Assembly (NCBI RefSeq): GCF_019336435.1
Contig: NZ_JAHWXQ010000009.1
Location: 1 to 64,000 of the forward strand
DNA from: Pontibacter populi
GTDB taxonomy: Bacteria > Bacteroidota > Bacteroidia > Cytophagales > Hymenobacteraceae
Direction of reading: 5' to 3'
Length of the DNA stretch: 64,000 bases
Shown piece after piece: positions 62,262 through 64,000 of this stretch (position 1 is its first letter; each line of letters starts with the position of its first letter). Position numbers and translations under genes: made by a program. Under the pieces are notes generated by a model. The model ran no database searches and was not told where the DNA came from. It saw nothing but the letters and a program-made list of their open reading frames with translations.

Positions 62262-63701
62262 ATGAAGAAACTTATCATATGCTTATTCTCGCTGGTGTTT
62301 ATGGCATCATGCGTAGATGATCTGGACGAGTATAATTTTGACCAGAAGCGAGCAACAAATGTACCGGCTGTTACCCTGTTTACGGGTGCAACCAAAAACT
62401 TAACGGATGTGCTAACGACTCCAAACGTTAACACAAACAACTATCGTTTTTACGTACAGCACTGGACATCTACTCAGTACCTGGATGAGCCAAGATACAA
62501 CATGACATCACGTACAATTCCTCAGAGTATGTGGACAACCTTGTATCGTGATGTACTTAACGATCTGAAGGAAGCAAAGAGAATTGTAAATGCTGATCAG
62601 ACTCTTGTTGAAGGCGTTAAGAAAAACCAGTTAGCTCAGATTGAGATCATGGAAGTTTATACATGGTCTGTACTGGTTAACACTTTTGGTGACGTTCCTT
62701 ATACTGAAGCGCTTGATCCTTTAAATGCACTTCCTGCATACGACGATGCACAAACTGTTTACAACGACATTTTAAATCGTCTTGATGCTGCAGTAAAACA
62801 ACTTGACCCTGCAGCTGCTGGCTTTGCAAAGAGTGGAGATATCCTTTACGGTGGTAGCATGACAAACTGGGTTAAGTTTGGTAACTCTCTTAAGTTAAAG
62901 CTTGGTATGGTTGTAGCTGATGTTGACAATGCAAGAGCAAAAGCACTTGCTGAATCAGCAACAGCAGCTGGAGCAGGTGGTGTTATATCTAGCAACGCTG
63001 AAAACGCTTCATTCGAGTATCTGCCAGCTCCTCCAAACAACAACCCGATTTCTTCTAACGTTAAAGGTCCTCTTTCGACTCGTGAAGACTACGTTGCTGC
63101 AAATACACTGGTTGATGTAATGAATGATCTAAGCGACCCAAGAAGAGAATTTTTCTTCACTTCTGTTGGTGGTGTTTACAAAGGTGGTAAATATGGCTTC
63201 CCTAACGATTTCGCAGCTCACTCAACTGCAAGTGCTAAGATTGCTGATCCTACATTTGAAGCCTTATTACTTGATTATGCTGAAGTAGAATTCCTTCTTG
63301 CTGAAGCTGTTGAAAGAGGTTATGCTGTAGGTGGTACAGCTGCTGAGCATTACAATGCCGGTGTAAAAGCTTCTATCAAGTACTGGGGTGGCTCTGATGC
63401 TCAGGCTACTGCATATCTTGCACAGCCGGGTGTAAATTACCTGACTGCTCCTGGCGACTGGAGACAGAAAATAGGTAAGCAGGAGTGGATCGCTCTTTAC
63501 AACCGTGGTTATGATGCTTGGGTAACCTGGAGAAGATTAGATGCTCCAACACTTGTTGCTCCAGTAGCTGACCTGACTATTCCTACAAGATTAATCTACC
63601 CTGTTGTTGAGCAAACGCTTAATCCAGAAAACCATAAGTCTGCAGCAGCAGCTATTGGTGGAGATGATAGCAGCGTTAAGCTTTGGTGGGATGTGAGATA
63701 A
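62262..63701 (+). CDS. SusD/RagB family nutrient-binding lipoprotein
   Basis: This surface lipoprotein caps the SusC channel. The signal peptide ends in lipobox Cys17 (FMASC), followed by acidic VDDLDEYN, which resembles a surface-export signal. At 479 residues it fits the shorter SusD-like subgroup. TPR-like helices carry WTTLYRDVLNDLKEAKRIV and VYTWSVLVNTFGDVPYTEAL. The C-terminal part has EWIALYNRGYDAWVTWRR and LIYPVVEQTLN. It is co-transcribed with SusC and followed by a terminator. Confidence 0.93.
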   Translation: MKKLIICLFSLVFMASCVDDLDEYNFDQKRATNVPAVTLFTGATKNLTDVLTTPNVNTNNYRFYVQHWTSTQYLDEPRYNMTSRTIPQSMWTTLYRDVLNDLKEAKRIVNADQTLVEGVKKNQLAQIEIMEVYTWSVLVNTFGDVPYTEALDPLNALPAYDDAQTVYNDILNRLDAAVKQLDPAAAGFAKSGDILYGGSMTNWVKFGNSLKLKLGMVVADVDNARAKALAESATAAGAGGVISSNAENASFEYLPAPPNNNPISSNVKGPLSTREDYVAANTLVDVMNDLSDPRREFFFTSVGGVYKGGKYGFPNDFAAHSTASAKIADPTFEALLLDYAEVEFLLAEAVERGYAVGGTAAEHYNAGVKASIKYWGGSDAQATAYLAQPGVNYLTAPGDWRQKIGKQEWIALYNRGYDAWVTWRRLDAPTLVAPVADLTIPTRLIYPVVEQTLNPENHKSAAAAIGGDDSSVKLWWDVR

Positions 63702-64000
63702 CAAAACTCTCACTATAATATAAAAAGGGGTTGCCAGAAATGGCAACCCCTTTTTGTTTAGGTAGCTAATCAGTATCTATAAAATCATAGCAACTATATT
63801 TTGACTATAAAGAGAGAATAGGCATAATAACTATTGCGTGAGAAGTTCGGAGAGTAATTAGATTACTTTATAGTTAATACTAAGAAGTCGCAATGCGGTA
63901 AGCAGCAGAGTTGAGTTGCCAGAACCAATACAAGTATTTCTAAGGTATGGGAACAGCACTTCAATCGAAGGGCTGCAGGCTAGGCTGAAAAAGAATCCTT
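63702..64000. other. Right-edge intergenic region
   Basis: After the SusD terminator, about 240 bases are AT-rich, with one TATAGTT half motif. I see no gene or RNA. Confidence 0.5.
63722..63757 (+). terminator. SusC/SusD operon terminator
   Basis: A perfect 15-bp stem (63722-63736 with 63741-63755) with a GAAA tetraloop is followed by TTTTTGTTTA. Confidence 0.9.

Overview
The window reads as chromosome from a Bacteroidota bacterium of the order Cytophagales, most likely the family Hymenobacteraceae (Pontibacter or a close relative). This placement is inferred from gene content. Supporting features are a SusC/SusD pair, a cargo protein with a type 9 secretion C-terminal domain, a fused MurF-alanine racemase, a carbamoyl-phosphate synthase large chain without its regulatory domain, many DUF families typical of the phylum, and promoters of the TTTG / TAnnTTTG type. 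I see no rRNA, tRNA, insertion sequence, prophage or CRISPR array.

Layout. 1-8 kb: aspartase, RNase D, a small acidic lipoprotein, an M28 peptidase lipoprotein, a T9SS cargo protein and a WYL-like small protein, all on the minus strand. 8.5-14.9 kb: the 2-oxoglutarate dehydrogenase operon (sucA, odhB, lpd), with a four-helix-bundle (S23-type) gene inserted between odhB and lpd. 15-18.9 kb: an S41 peptidase, a LytS/LytTR two-component pair and a pentapeptide-repeat protein. 19-30 kb: mostly envelope and unknown genes, including a CHRD lipoprotein, an acetyltransferase, PAP2 phosphatase, a zinc phospholipase C-like protein, DUF3616, a PlsC-like acyltransferase and a second M28 peptidase. 29.8-30.5 kb: a membrane protein and an XRE regulator that overlap, behind a nested dyad. 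30.9-33.7 kb: carB. 34.3-42.5 kb: an LtaS-like sulfatase-fold enzyme, DUF4834, an outer-membrane lipoprotein, YfhO, a PLP-dependent desulfhydrase/deaminase and DUF4230. 42.5-47 kb: a TonB-C protein, two tandem PLDc_N membrane proteins, a CopB-type copper ATPase, a lipoprotein and recX. 47-53 kb: two EamA-type transporters flanking a DUF5686 outer-membrane protein and a small lipoprotein. 53-58 kb: murF-alr and feoAB. 59-63.7 kb: a SusC/SusD uptake pair.

The most unusual signal is not a gene. A short palindrome, CTATAG, extended to AACTATAGTT, is scattered through coding and non-coding DNA at roughly one copy per 600 bases. All ten perfect decamers inside genes are read in one frame, as Thr-Ile-Val. 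The motif is absent from susCD and sparse in carB and the OGDH operon. The intergenic spaces also hold several families of structured repeats. They include a 161-bp element present twice without gaps, both copies in convergent intergenic regions and both carrying a 26-codon open frame. They also include a 26-bp perfect inverted repeat, a four-hairpin element, and AT-rich inverted repeats that exactly bracket the S23-type gene.
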